Origin: Akebia trifoliata
Lineage: Eukaryota; Streptophyta; Magnoliopsida; Ranunculales; Lardizabalaceae
Direction of reading: 5' to 3'
Assembly: GCA_017979445.1 (NCBI GenBank)
Contig: CM030706.1
Coordinates: 33,720,251 to 33,784,250 of the forward strand
Length of the DNA stretch: 64,000 bases
Part shown: piece by piece, positions 1 through 12,000 of the stretch
Layout: each line of letters opens with the position of its first letter
How positions within the stretch are numbered: position 1 is the stretch's first letter
Made by a program: the position numbers and the translations under genes
The notes under the pieces: generated by a model
What the model was told of the DNA's origin: nothing
Seen by the model: only the letters and a program-made list of their open reading frames with translations
Databases searched by the model: none

Positions 1-3000
1 CAGATCCATCGGTCCACCATTTGGGTGTTGAACTGTAGGTCTCAATGGACTCTCATGCTCAATTCTTTCATGATCCACGAAGTTTTGACTTGGTAACAAA
101 CCAGTTGTTCGTACAATTTCTGCAATGGAATGAAAAACCAATAAGAATTACAATAAAACAGTGGTTAGGTGCATGTAAGAAAGCATAATATTACCCAAGG
201 GTACGGCAGAGGAACAAGGTTCAGGTCCTAAAGCATAAACCAGGAAATAAAAATAAAATATTAAAACCATAGCTTTCATAATCATTTGAATGTCCTTTGA
301 GTGTTCTTTTTCAAGAATCATGGCAAAAATTGCAGCAAAGTCAATCTTTCTGCTTCTTCTTAATCTATCTTGGAATGTATCAGAATGTTTTGACCGATGC
401 ATTCCAAGACATTTCAAAAAGGACCGAAACATTCCTCCAAGCCATTCATTCCAAGGATGTTCCACGACATACATACACACACAAGCAAACAACCATGGAT
501 ATGAACACTTGTAATAACAAAAGACATGGCTTTGGAAAAAAATTTTGATTGGAGGAACAGGATTTGTTAACCAACCCCAAATTTTTGGGATAATGCTTCA
601 ACGACGACGATCATGAACTAGTAAAAATAATTTCCACCCTAATAAAGGAATAAATAGAAAATTACAAGACAAAACATATGGAAAAATAAATCAATCTTAA
701 TCTATAGAAGCCAATCTAATCCTAATTTAAAAGATAATCTTAATATTCATGTGATCATGTGGTGGTATTACATACATACTCTATGACAATAGAAGCCAAT
801 GAATAAACCATACAAATCATGCATGAACAGAAAAAAGTTACCAACCTTGATTTATAAGCCTGCTACAATGCGGCAGAATTTGTATAAATGGTCCCAATTT
901 CTGCCTCTCTGCCAGCAATTCACCCAAATACCTGCCAAAGTTGTATGGTCCATATTCCAAATCAAAACCCAGTAAAGTCAAAAACAAAATATCTAAACTA
1001 CAATACATGTTGAACACTCCAAACAATTTTGTCATTCGACTCACAAAATGCCTTGAACGAAAATGTGCATGTAATATCAGTGTCTATATATGTCAGTATA
1101 TATGTGAGCATGCTTGAACTTGTATGCTAAGCATACAGATAGAATCCTCTAAACCAAATACATTTTTATAAACATACAATTGAACAAATATGTTTCTGGT
1201 CTTTTTCTATTTCTATGTATTTGATATAAATAGGAAGTAAAGAAATAAAGCATGAATACTTTTTCTAAGGAATTTTTTTCTTTTCTTCTCTCTCTTTCTC
1301 TCCAAACCCTAAATTAAATTTCTACATGGTATCAGAGCACAAGAAGATCAGAGGAACCAAGAATCAAAGAGATACGCACTCAAAAGGAGCCCAATGGCTG
1401 TCACCTTCCTTCTCCAGGGCTGCCACCCAACCCCAGAGTTGTCACCATCCATTTTCCAGACAGCAAGGGTTGTCGCCCTCCATTTTCCAGCCAGCAGGGG
1501 CTGTCACCCTCCATTTTTCAGCCACCGGGTGTTGTAACACATGGATCTCCAGTAAGTTGGGGCTGTTGCCACCCAGTTTTCAGCCAGTAGGTATCAGAGC
1601 ACGAGAAGATCAAGGGGACCAATAATCAATGATAACGCACTTGGAAGGAGCCCTAGGGCTGTCACCTTCCTTCTCTAGGGCTGCCACCCAACCCTAGAGT
1701 TGTCACCATCCATTTTCCAGACAGCAGGGGTTGTCGCCCTCCATTTTTCAGCCACCAGGAGTTGTAGCACATGGATCTCCAGCAAGTTGGGGATGTCGCC
1801 ACCCAATTTTTTAGTCATAGTGAGGCAAGACGATGAGGGGAGACAAGAAAGTATTGGGTATTAGGAAATTTAGTTTAGTATTGGGTAAACCCAAAAGGTA
1901 GGGTAGGATATGGTAATTTAATTATGAACTTTTGCAAGTATGACTACAATCCCAATGACCAAAATACAAGGCTAGATGAAAAGGGTTAAAAAAAAAGGGA
2001 AAAAGATTAAGGGTTGAGGTTTGTAAATTTCAAGAATCAAGAATCAAGAAAAGAGTTTCAAAAATCAAGAATTCTAGAGAATCAAGAACAATGAACTTAA
2101 AGAAAATCAAGAAAAAAATAAAGATTAGAAGAAAAGAATGTATATTGGACTCACTCCAAAATGACCCCACACCACACCCATTGTTGGGAAGATCAAGCTC
2201 AACATTTCTTTTTATTTATCATATTCTTCATTCATTAATAAAAAATAAAAATAAATAAATAAACCTAATATAATCTATATAAAGAAAATAAATCGAGAAT
2301 CCTAATCAAACTAAAATACCAAATAAATTAACTTTATTTTTGTAACTTTCTCTCTCCTAATTTTCAGACCCTAATAAACTTAAATCTAAGACAAATTAAA
2401 GTTACAAAATTGCCCCTAAATATTATACTAAGACCATGGGCCGATAAAACATCAAAATAAGCCCAAAAAACATAAAATTAAAGCCTTAAAACAGAAATCT
2501 AAATAAAAACTAAAATCTATTCTTCAAGATTTAATGTCCCCATCAATTATCCCTGACTGGGAAGATTTCATCATTAGCAAAATAAATTGCAGTAATTATC
2601 ATCAACAGTTGCGTTCTGCATTATTCTCCTATAGTTGGAGAAAACTCGTCCTCAAGTTTTAAAGTCCTTGAGAGTGATCATTACAATTTGTGGTTCATCT
2701 TTTTTGGCCAAGATTAGTCATCGTGCCTTAATGTTGTGTTGAACCATTAATTTCAAATTACGATCTTCTATCTTGACAAAGTCTCCATTGTACCCGTCTG
2801 AGATGATTAGGCCGGTTTGAAGTAGTAATGGAACAACTGCATCATGAACAAAAACTGTAGATCTTATCTCCAAAAGATCTTCCTTTGGCTCTTTAGACGT
2901 ATTTTTCACTTCTTAATCTTGTTCTTGCGTTGATTTTAAAGTTGTAAGCACACCCATCTTCTGAAGCTGATGTTTGATCTGTCCTTTCTTCAATCTACTC

Positions 3001-6000
3001 TTAGATTGATGGTACCACAGGAGTTGATTTCCATGGACAAACCTAGAGTAGATTTTGTTTGTTTGAACACGTAAAATATTTCGCTCCGCATCAAATGTAG
3101 CTTGTACATGTGAGATTCAACCTCAACCCAACACAATATAACAATCTTTTATACGAACCACCTTGTACTCGGCACCATGGATAAAATTTCCCTGACGGAA
3201 CTAAATGACATAGCCGTAAACATGATAACCACAATAAGTCTTACTTTCAACATTCTGCAAAATCATCTCAGAAAAACTTGTGGAAATCAAATTTTCTTTA
3301 TATTCATCATTGCACAATACCTTGAATGACTTCCCAGAACGTAAAACAAATCTGATTTTGACTTCCAATACCATTGTAGGAGAATCAGGAAATCTGATCT
3401 CATAGAATCAGGAAAATAGGATATGTTTCTTGATTATTCTTGATCACTCCTGACTTTCTAGAATATTCCTGTAATCTTCTACAATAGGATAGTTAGTTGA
3501 TTATTCTAGATTATTCTTGAATTTCTAGATTATTCTTGTAATAGGATAGTTGGTCTATAAATACCATTATTGGGGCATTTGTAATGATTATCCAAGAATT
3601 CTCAATAAATTCAGTTTTTCTACATGGTATCAGAGCACTAGGTTTTGATCTAGGGATTACCTATGGCGGGCCAAAATCCATGGAAGACGGCTTTAACTAG
3701 TGCGATCAGCAAGGACTCAACGTCGTAAGGGGAAAGCACCACAAGTTCGAACCTGAACTCCTCCATCTCATTCAGTGGTTCGGAAGGGTCCACAAATTCG
3801 TTCCAATTGAATATCCACCGTCTAAATGGAAAAAACTACACGGAATGGTCGTATATCGTTTGTTTAATTTTGGAAGACAAGGAGAAGCTTGGATATCTAA
3901 CAGGAGAAGTGACAAAACTTGCAGATGTAGATTCGACTCAAGACCTGGAAATCAGAAAATTCTTTGATTATTGCGTGGTTGGTGAACTCAATGAAACCCG
4001 CAATTGACAAGCCCTTCATGTTCCTACCGACGGCCAAAGATGTTTAGGAAGCAGTCAGGGATACGTATTCCGATCTAAAAAATTCTTCGTAGATTTTTTG
4101 TTTAAAATCCAAACTTTGGCACGTGAAACAGGGTGACCGAGATGTAACCTCCTACTACAACAAGTTGATGACATTGTGGCAGGAGTTAGACCTCTGTTAT
4201 GATGATGTCTGGGAGTGCACGAATGATAGTGTCCGGTTCATGAAACGACAGGAGAATGATCGTGTATTTATGTTCTTGGCAAGACTTAAAGAGTTAGACG
4301 AGGTGTGGGGCAAAATTTTAAGGAAAACTCTTCTGCCAACAATTCGTGAGGCCTTCTCAGATGTTCGGAGAGAAGAAGCACGGCAGAGTGTGATGCTTAA
4401 CAACAAATCGGTTCCTAGTACTACTAACTCGGAAGTAAAAAGTTCTACCCTTGTAACTCGGGATTTTCAGGAGGAGGTGAAGAAGGATGGTAAGCGTTCT
4501 GAACAGCCGTGGTGCGATCACTGCAAATGTCTGTGGCACACACGGGAAACCTACTGGAAAATTCATGGCAAGCTTCAAAACTGGAAGAAGAAGTCTGGTG
4601 GAGAGGGACGTACACTTCAGACTAGTGTCTCGGATCAAGAGTAGCAGTCTTCTTCAAGTTCGTTTCCTTTCACCATGGAGCAGATAGACCAATTGTACAA
4701 GTTTTTCGAGTCTCAGAAAAATCCTTCTTGTTCTTTGGCTCAAAAAGGTAATTTCCTGAAAGCAGCTCTCATTGGTGTCAACCCTGATCGCACCTGGATC
4801 ATCAATTCAGTGCAACCGATCATATGACAAGGTTGTCAAATCTTTTTTCTTCGTATAATCCTTGTGCAGGTAATCAGAAAATTAAGATTGCAAATGGCAC
4901 TCTTCCAGCCATTGCAGGAAAAGGTTCTATTATAGTATCTCCATCACTTACTCTTCACGATGTTCTTCACGTTCCCAAACTTTCCTGTAATCTTTTGTCT
5001 GTCAGTAAGCTAGCCCGTGATCAAAACTGTCAAGCTAATTTTTTCCTAACTCATTGTGGATTCCAAGATTTGACCTCGGGGAGGATGATTGGCAGTGCTA
5101 AACAGAGTGGAAGACTCTACTTCCTTGATGATGGATCTGAATCGAGGCGACAATCTCAACAAATAAGTTCCTGCTTTGAATCTATTTCTGTTTCTAATAA
5201 TAATATTATGTTATGGCATTTAAGATTATGTTATCCAAGTTTCAAATATTTAAAACATTTGTTTCCTAAGTTGTTTGGCAATAAAGATCCATCTATGTTT
5301 CATTGTGAAATATGTGAATTTGCAAAACACCACCGTACATCTTTTCCTTCACAACCATATAAACCATCAAAACCTTTCACTATTATTCGCAGTGATGTTT
5401 GGGGTCCTAATAAGATAAGTACACCTTCTAACAAGAGGTGGTTCATCACATTTACAGATGATTATATTCGACTGTGTTGGGTGTATTTATTGAAAGAAAA
5501 ATTAGAGGCCAAACGCGTTTTTAAAAATTTTTACAATATGGTACAAACTCAATTTCAAACTAACATACAAGTTTTCAAGAGTGATAATGGGATAGAGTAT
5601 TTTAACATGACCTTGGAAAAAAAATTTCTTGAAAAAGGAATAATTCATCACAGTTCTTGCATCGATACACCCCAACAGAATGGTGTTGCAGAAAGAAAAA
5701 ATAAACATCTGTTGGAGGTGGCTCGCGCATTACTTTTTGCAACTAAAATTCCCAAGTATCTGTGGGGAGAGGCTGTTTTAACTGTTGCGTACTTAATAAA
5801 CAGAATGCCCTCCAAAGTTTTACAATTTCAAACTCCTTTCCAAGTTTTCACAAATTATTTTCCAACTGCTAGACTTTCTGTTGATCTACCTCTAAAAATA
5901 TTTGGTTGTACGATTTTTGTTCATGAACATCGATAAATTAGAAAACTTGAGCCCAGAGCTATAAAATGTGTATTCATTGGTTACTCCCCAACTCAGAAAG

Positions 6001-9000
6001 GCTATAAATGTTTTGACCCGATATCGAAAAAATGTTTTGTCACAATGGATGTTACATTTTTTGAAAAACAACCATATTTTAAGAATATTCATCTTCAGGG
6101 GGAGATTTTTAAGGAAGATTCATTTAACTCGGGCGATGTTTTTCTATCAGATTATGTGTTTCTCTCGCAAGAGTCTGAGTCTAGTATCTCTGCACCTACA
6201 GTAAATGGCCAAGATTCGTTCCTTGAAACTCCTCCTACTATGAGTGATGTTTCCCCTGAGTCTAGGCCTACATTTGAAAAACAATCTAAAAATCAGAATT
6301 CTGAACAATAATTTTTGGAAATCGAAAATAAAGAATAGCTTACTATAATGTCACAACATGATAATAGATTCAAGGAAGGTGACCGAACTTGGAAAGGGAT
6401 TGTTTACTTGAAGAAGAATCATAAGAAAAGGAAAGACGAATTGACTCTACAGCACAACCATGATTCTGAACCAAGGACGAATCAACAATCTGAGTCGGTT
6501 ACAGGTAATTCTCTTTCTCTTCCCAACAGTCATTCTAAGTCTTCTGATTTAGACATTCTTATAGCTCTTCGTAAAAGGGTTAGATCTTATACTAGTCATC
6601 CACTATCTAAATTTGTGTCATATTCAAAATTGTCTTCATCTTTTGCTGCTTTTACCTCTCAATTGTCCAATGTAGAAATTCATAACAGTGTACAGGAGGC
6701 TCTAAAAACTCCAAAGTGGAAGGAAGCAGTACTTGAACAGATGAGAGCTCTTGAGAAGAACAATACTTGGAGTGTTGAGGCATTGCCAGCTGAGAAGACC
6801 ACTGTGGGTTGTAAATGGGTCTTCACTGTGAAGTACAACTCTGATGGTTCAGTGGAAAGATACAAGGCTAGGTTGGTGGCAAAGGGATTCACCCAGACAT
6901 ATGGCATTGATTATTCTGAGACATTTGCTCCTGTTACAAAATTAAACACGGTGAGAGTACTTTTATCTATTACTGCTAATCTGAACTAGCCCTTGCAACA
7001 ACTAGATGTGAAGAATGCCTTCCTCAATGGTGACTTGAAGGAAGAAGCGTACATGGATAATCCGCCGGGCTTTGAGGAGAAGTTTGGCTCAAGAGTATGC
7101 AAACTAAAAAAGTCCATGTATGGTCTCAAACAGTCTCCAAGGGCTTGGTTTGAGAAGTTCACACAGTCTGTCAGAAAACAAGGATATTCTCAAGGACAAG
7201 CTGATCATACCTTGTTTTTCAAGTTCTCTCATGAAGGAAAGGTTGTTGTGCTAATAGTTTATGTTGATGATATTATTCTCACAAGTGATGATGTGATCGA
7301 AATAGAGAGACTGAAGAAGAGCCTTGCATTAGAATTCGAGATCAAGGATTTAGGAGCGCTAAGATATTTCATTGGCAAGGAAGTTGCTCGTTCAAGGAAA
7401 GGAATCGTTGTCTCTCAACGAAAGTATATTCTTGATCTTTTGAAGGGTTGAGTGGTTGCAGACCGGCTAAGACTCCCATGGATCCCAATGTAAAGCTTTG
7501 GGAAAAGGGAAGTGTTCCTGTTGATACTGGTAGATACCAGTGATTAGTTGGAAAACTAATCTATTTATCTCATACTCGACCGGATATTGCCTTCTCTATC
7601 AGTGTTGTTAGTCAATTTATGCACGCACCTTATGAAAAACACCTCGAGGCAGTCTACCGAATTTTGAGATATTAAAATCTACTCCTGGAAAAGGTTTATT
7701 TTTCAAAAAGACAAATCAAAGGAGTGTTGAGGTATTTACAAATGTAGATTGGGCAGATTGGGTGAATGACAGGAGATCTACTTCAGGGTATTTCACCTTT
7801 GTGTGGGGAAACTTGGTTACCTGGCGAAGCAAGAAGCAAAATGTTGTTGCCAGAAGTAACGTAGAGGCTAAGTTTAGAGCAATGGCTCAAGGGATCTGTG
7901 AGGTATTGTGGATATACAAAATCCTCGAAGAACTCAAGATGACTGTGGAACTTCCTTTGAAGTTGTACTGCAACAGCAAGGCTGCAATAAGTATTGCTCA
8001 CAATCCTGTCCAGCATGATAAGACGAAGCACATTGAGATTGATCGACATTTCATTAAGGAAAAAATTGAAGCTGGAACTGTTTGTCGTTTGTGCCTTCTA
8101 GTCAACAAACAACCGACATCTTGACTAAGGGGCTTGCTAGACCTAACTTTGAATATCTGATAAGCAAGTTGGGCATGATTGACATCTATGCACCAACTTG
8201 AGGGGGAGTGTAAGAGAATCAAGAAATCTGATCTCATAGAATCAGGAAAATAGGATATTCTTCTTGATTATTCTTGATCACTCTTGACTTTCTAGAATAT
8301 TCCTGTAATCTTCTACAATAGGATAGTTGGTTGATTATTCTAGATTATTCTTGAATTTTTAGATTATTCTTATAATAGGATAGTTGGTCTATAAATACCA
8401 CTATTGGGGCATTTGTAATGATTATCCAAGAATTCTCAATAAATTCAATTTTTCTACAACTATCTCTATCTATTCCAAGTTTAGCTTTGATATCAAATCT
8501 GATGCACGATGATGAAGGGAGAAGAAAATATGGGGTAATAGGTAATTTGGTTTAGGATTGGGTAAACCCAAAAGATAGGGTAGGATATGGTAATTTAATT
8601 ATGAACTTTTGCAAGTATGACCACAATCTCAATGACTAAAATACAAGACTAGATGAAAAGGATTAAAAAAAAATGGGAAAATGATTAAAGGTTGAGGTTA
8701 GTAAGGTTCAAGAATCAAGAAAGGGGTTTCAAGAATCAAGAATTCTAGAAAATCAAAGAACTAAAAGAAAATAAAGAAAAGAAAAAAAATAAAAATTAGA
8801 CGAAAAGAATGTATATTGGATTCACTACAAAATGGCCCTCACACCACACCAATTATTGGGAAGATCAATCTCAAGTTTTCTTTTATTCATCATATCCTTC
8901 ATTCATGAATAATAAAAAAATCCTAATACAATCTATATAAAGAAAATAAATCAAGAATCCGATTCAAACTAAAATACCAAATAAATTAACCTTATTTTCG

Positions 9001-12000
9001 TAACTTTCTCTCCTAATTTTCAAACCCTAACAAACTTAAATATAAGAAAAAATATAATTACAAATTGTCCATAAATATTATACTAAGATTATGGGCCAAT
9101 AAAACATCAAAATAAACCCAAAAAATATATAATTAAAGTCTTAAAACAAATATTTAAATGAAAACTAAAATCTACTCTTCAAGATTTGATGTCCCCATCA
9201 ATTCTCCTCGGCTGGGAAGATTTCACCACTGGCGGAAATAAAATTGTAGTAATTATCATCATCGGTTGCATTCTGCATTATATAAAGAACAATTGCCACC
9301 CAGTTTTCAGCCAGTAGGTGTTGTCGCCCTCTATTCTTTGGCCAATAGCAATCATCAATGTCATCTTTTAGCCCAATAGAGTCGCACCCTACAAAAAATT
9401 AGATCTGTAATGTTTTAGGGGCTGTCTCTCCTCCTCTAAATTCCTTGAAAGTTAGATCTCTACTCAAGCTTCGTCGGCTGGTCTAAACCCTTGTTTTGGT
9501 TGTTATAGCCCATGTAACGGTTGTAATAGCCCCAAACATCAGTAAACAATTTTTTTTGTTCCTAGAATGGAGAGTAAAGCCCATTTTAATGGTTGAGTAG
9601 TTGTCCAGTGTTTCTGAGTTATATTTCGTACGATCTGAATTTTTCCGTGAGTTTTTCTGCTCTCAAAGTCATGTCAAATGTCAATTAAAGGCAATCTACT
9701 AATAGTGGGTTTGGATTCCCTCAAGTCAGAGACGAAAATCCCAATCTACAAATCACCCCAATCAACCTCTATGGCACTAACTATTCGGAATAGGCTCAAT
9801 CTGCTAAGTTGACCATTCATGGGAAAAGAAAAGCCGACTATCGCAATGGGAAAGAGAAACAACCTAACCTTCAAATCCCAAGTACGAACAATGGGGTGCT
9901 GAAAATTCTTTGGTTATGTCTTGGTTGTTGTATCAATGCAACCTCAGATTAGCAGAGAATATTTATTCTTGAAAATAGAATAACAAATTTGAGAATCAGT
10001 GACTCAGACTTATTCCTAGGCTAAGAACAGTGCTAGGATTTATCAGTTGGAACAGAATATACGCCATCTCAAACAGGTAGAGAAGACATTATCAGGCTAT
10101 TTTTTTTACTTGCACAATATGTGGGAAGAGTTAGATCATTACTTACCTTTTGATTGGAAAAATTCAAAAGGTTGCATAATTCAACAAGCATATTTAGACA
10201 CGCCATGCATTCCAGTGTCTAGCAAGTTTAAATCTTGAGTTTAAGATGATTTGAAGTCAGATTCTGAATAGGGGTCATCTTCCTTCTTTGAATACAGTTT
10301 ATTCATATGTTCAATGTGAGGAAAGTCGATGATCAGCTATGGGATAGTTGAATATTCCCGTGAGTGATATATCTGCCAAAGTGGAAGAGAGACTTCAAGG
10401 GATAAGAAATTTGGTAAATCCACACATGGATTCAATGATAGAAAGAAATTGAAACGTGATCATTGTGGCAAGTTTCGTCACATTCGAGCAAAGTGTTGGG
10501 ACTTGATAGATCGTCTCGACTCATTCTAGCCTAAGAGTTGTTCTTCTGCAACTCACAATGCTTCCAGTGCAGATATGACAGGTGATTCCCCGAGTTCTAA
10601 GATATCAACTTCGGTGGTATATGCAGCATTCCCTCAAGATGATATTGTTCATCTTCAAGCTCTATTGGATGGTTCCACTACGGCTTCTTCTTTCGCACAC
10701 AAAGGTACCTTTGCTTCCGCTCATCATGTTTCCTCATCTCACTCCACTTCCTAAATGCTAGACCCAAGAGCTTCAGATAACATGACAGGTATATCATATT
10801 TCTTTTGGTCTTATAGCCCTTGTTTAGACAAGGACAAAGACACATTATTATATGTTAAGCTAGACGAAGTTTGTCATTGCCCAAACATTGTCACTCATCT
10901 TATCCAACAAGTTTGAATAAAAAAAGTTCTTAATTTTCTCTTGTGCATTCTGATGTTTGGGGACCTTCTCTTGTTAATTTTTTATTGGACTTTCATTATG
11001 TTGTTAATTTTGTAGATGACTATAATCGATGTATTTGATGAAAATAAAAAATGATGTTTATTCGATATTCAAAGACTTTTGTGCTATGTTCCTCACTCAG
11101 TATGGAAAGAAGATCAAGGTCCTTCGATCAAACAAAGGGGGAGAATACTCGTATGGAGGTCTTCAAGAATTATGTGTTGCACAAGGGAACGAACAACGAA
11201 CCATGTGTCTCTACACACCCAATAGAATAGTACTACAGAAAGAAAAAATCATCATTTGATAGAATTAGGGAGAGCCCTGCTGATTGGGATGCATGTCCCA
11301 AAAAATTTCTGGTCTGAAGCCGTCCTTACGACTTGCTATATCATTAATCGTACTCCCTCAAGTGTCTTAAACTTTCAACCACCTCTAACAGTTCTGAGTC
11401 CATATCGTCCTTTGTTTTTTGTGATTCTACGAGTATTTGGATGTACTTTTTTTTACTCACATCTTTGGCTATGCACGTACTAAACTTGATCATAAGTCTT
11501 TGAAGTGTGTTTTCCTTGGTCACTCTAGTTCCCAAAAGGGCTATAAGTGTTATCATCCATCTATTCGTCGTTGCTTTGTAACTATAGATATCACATTCTT
11601 TGAGGACTAGCCTTATTTTCCTAGTTCTGATCCTCATCTTATTCAGAGGAAATGGTTTCTTCCATCCACTAACCAAGAGCCTCTTCACGAGATATCGTCT
11701 TCAATTATGTTGCCCATTATTCCCGACTCTATTGTAAAACATGTGCAACCAACAACATCAGTGCCTAATCTATTTGGACGCACCTACACCACGAAAGGGA
11801 GCCATTGAAGATGTACCACATTACACTCTTGAGGAGCCAAGTCATGTTTCCATAACTTCACCACCGACATCTCCAGCTCCTAACGTCAATGTTCTGATTG
11901 TCCACTTTAAAGGAAACGTATTTATACATCGCACTTTATTTCTCAATTCATTTCATATCATAGTGTGTCTCCTTAACGTTCCTTTGTAACTACCTCGTCT

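Larger units (their letters stand above)
3375..8458 (+). mobile_element. Element A: full-length Ty1/copia retrotransposon (5,084 bp), coding capacity broken
   Basis: Two 250-bp LTRs (3375-3624, 8209-8458), each TG...CA, flanked by 5-bp target duplications ACCAT / ACTAT (one mismatch). A TGGTATCAGAGC primer-binding site lies at 3625-3636, and a purine tract TTGAGGGGGAG ends at 8208. The internal order is gag, protease, integrase, RT, RNase H, which defines copia. By eye the LTRs differ at about 10 of 250 positions (~96% identity), so it is younger than C, into which it inserted. At least six stops or frameshifts block the polyprotein. Confidence 0.95.
1821..9277 (-). mobile_element. Element C: minus-strand LTR retroelement with ~0.8-kb LTRs, internally short, interrupted by element A
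   Basis: Two direct repeats of about 800 bp (1821-2620 and 8500-9277) flank an internal region of only ~0.8 kb once element A is removed. Read on the minus strand, the LTR ends in TGCATCA at 8500 and is followed within a few bases by TTGATATCAAAGC, a decayed tRNA-Met-type primer-binding site. The other end of the internal region reads CTTGAGGACGAG, a type of sequence often seen just before the 3' LTR in plant elements. No reverse transcriptase is visible, so it was non-autonomous or deleted. The outer edges are uncertain: candidate 5-bp flanks (TCATA / TTATA) differ at one base and do not abut the chosen ends exactly. Confidence 0.7.

Noticed and set aside
148..492. 114-residue minus-strand open frame
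   Set aside because: It lies inside KH intron 2, is built from a degenerate CATTCC-type repeat, and has no family features; the true exons flank it.
1326..1625. 99-residue frame with CHHPFS-like repeats
   Set aside because: It starts on the primer-binding site of element B and translates the tandem leader; the repeat, not selection, keeps it open.
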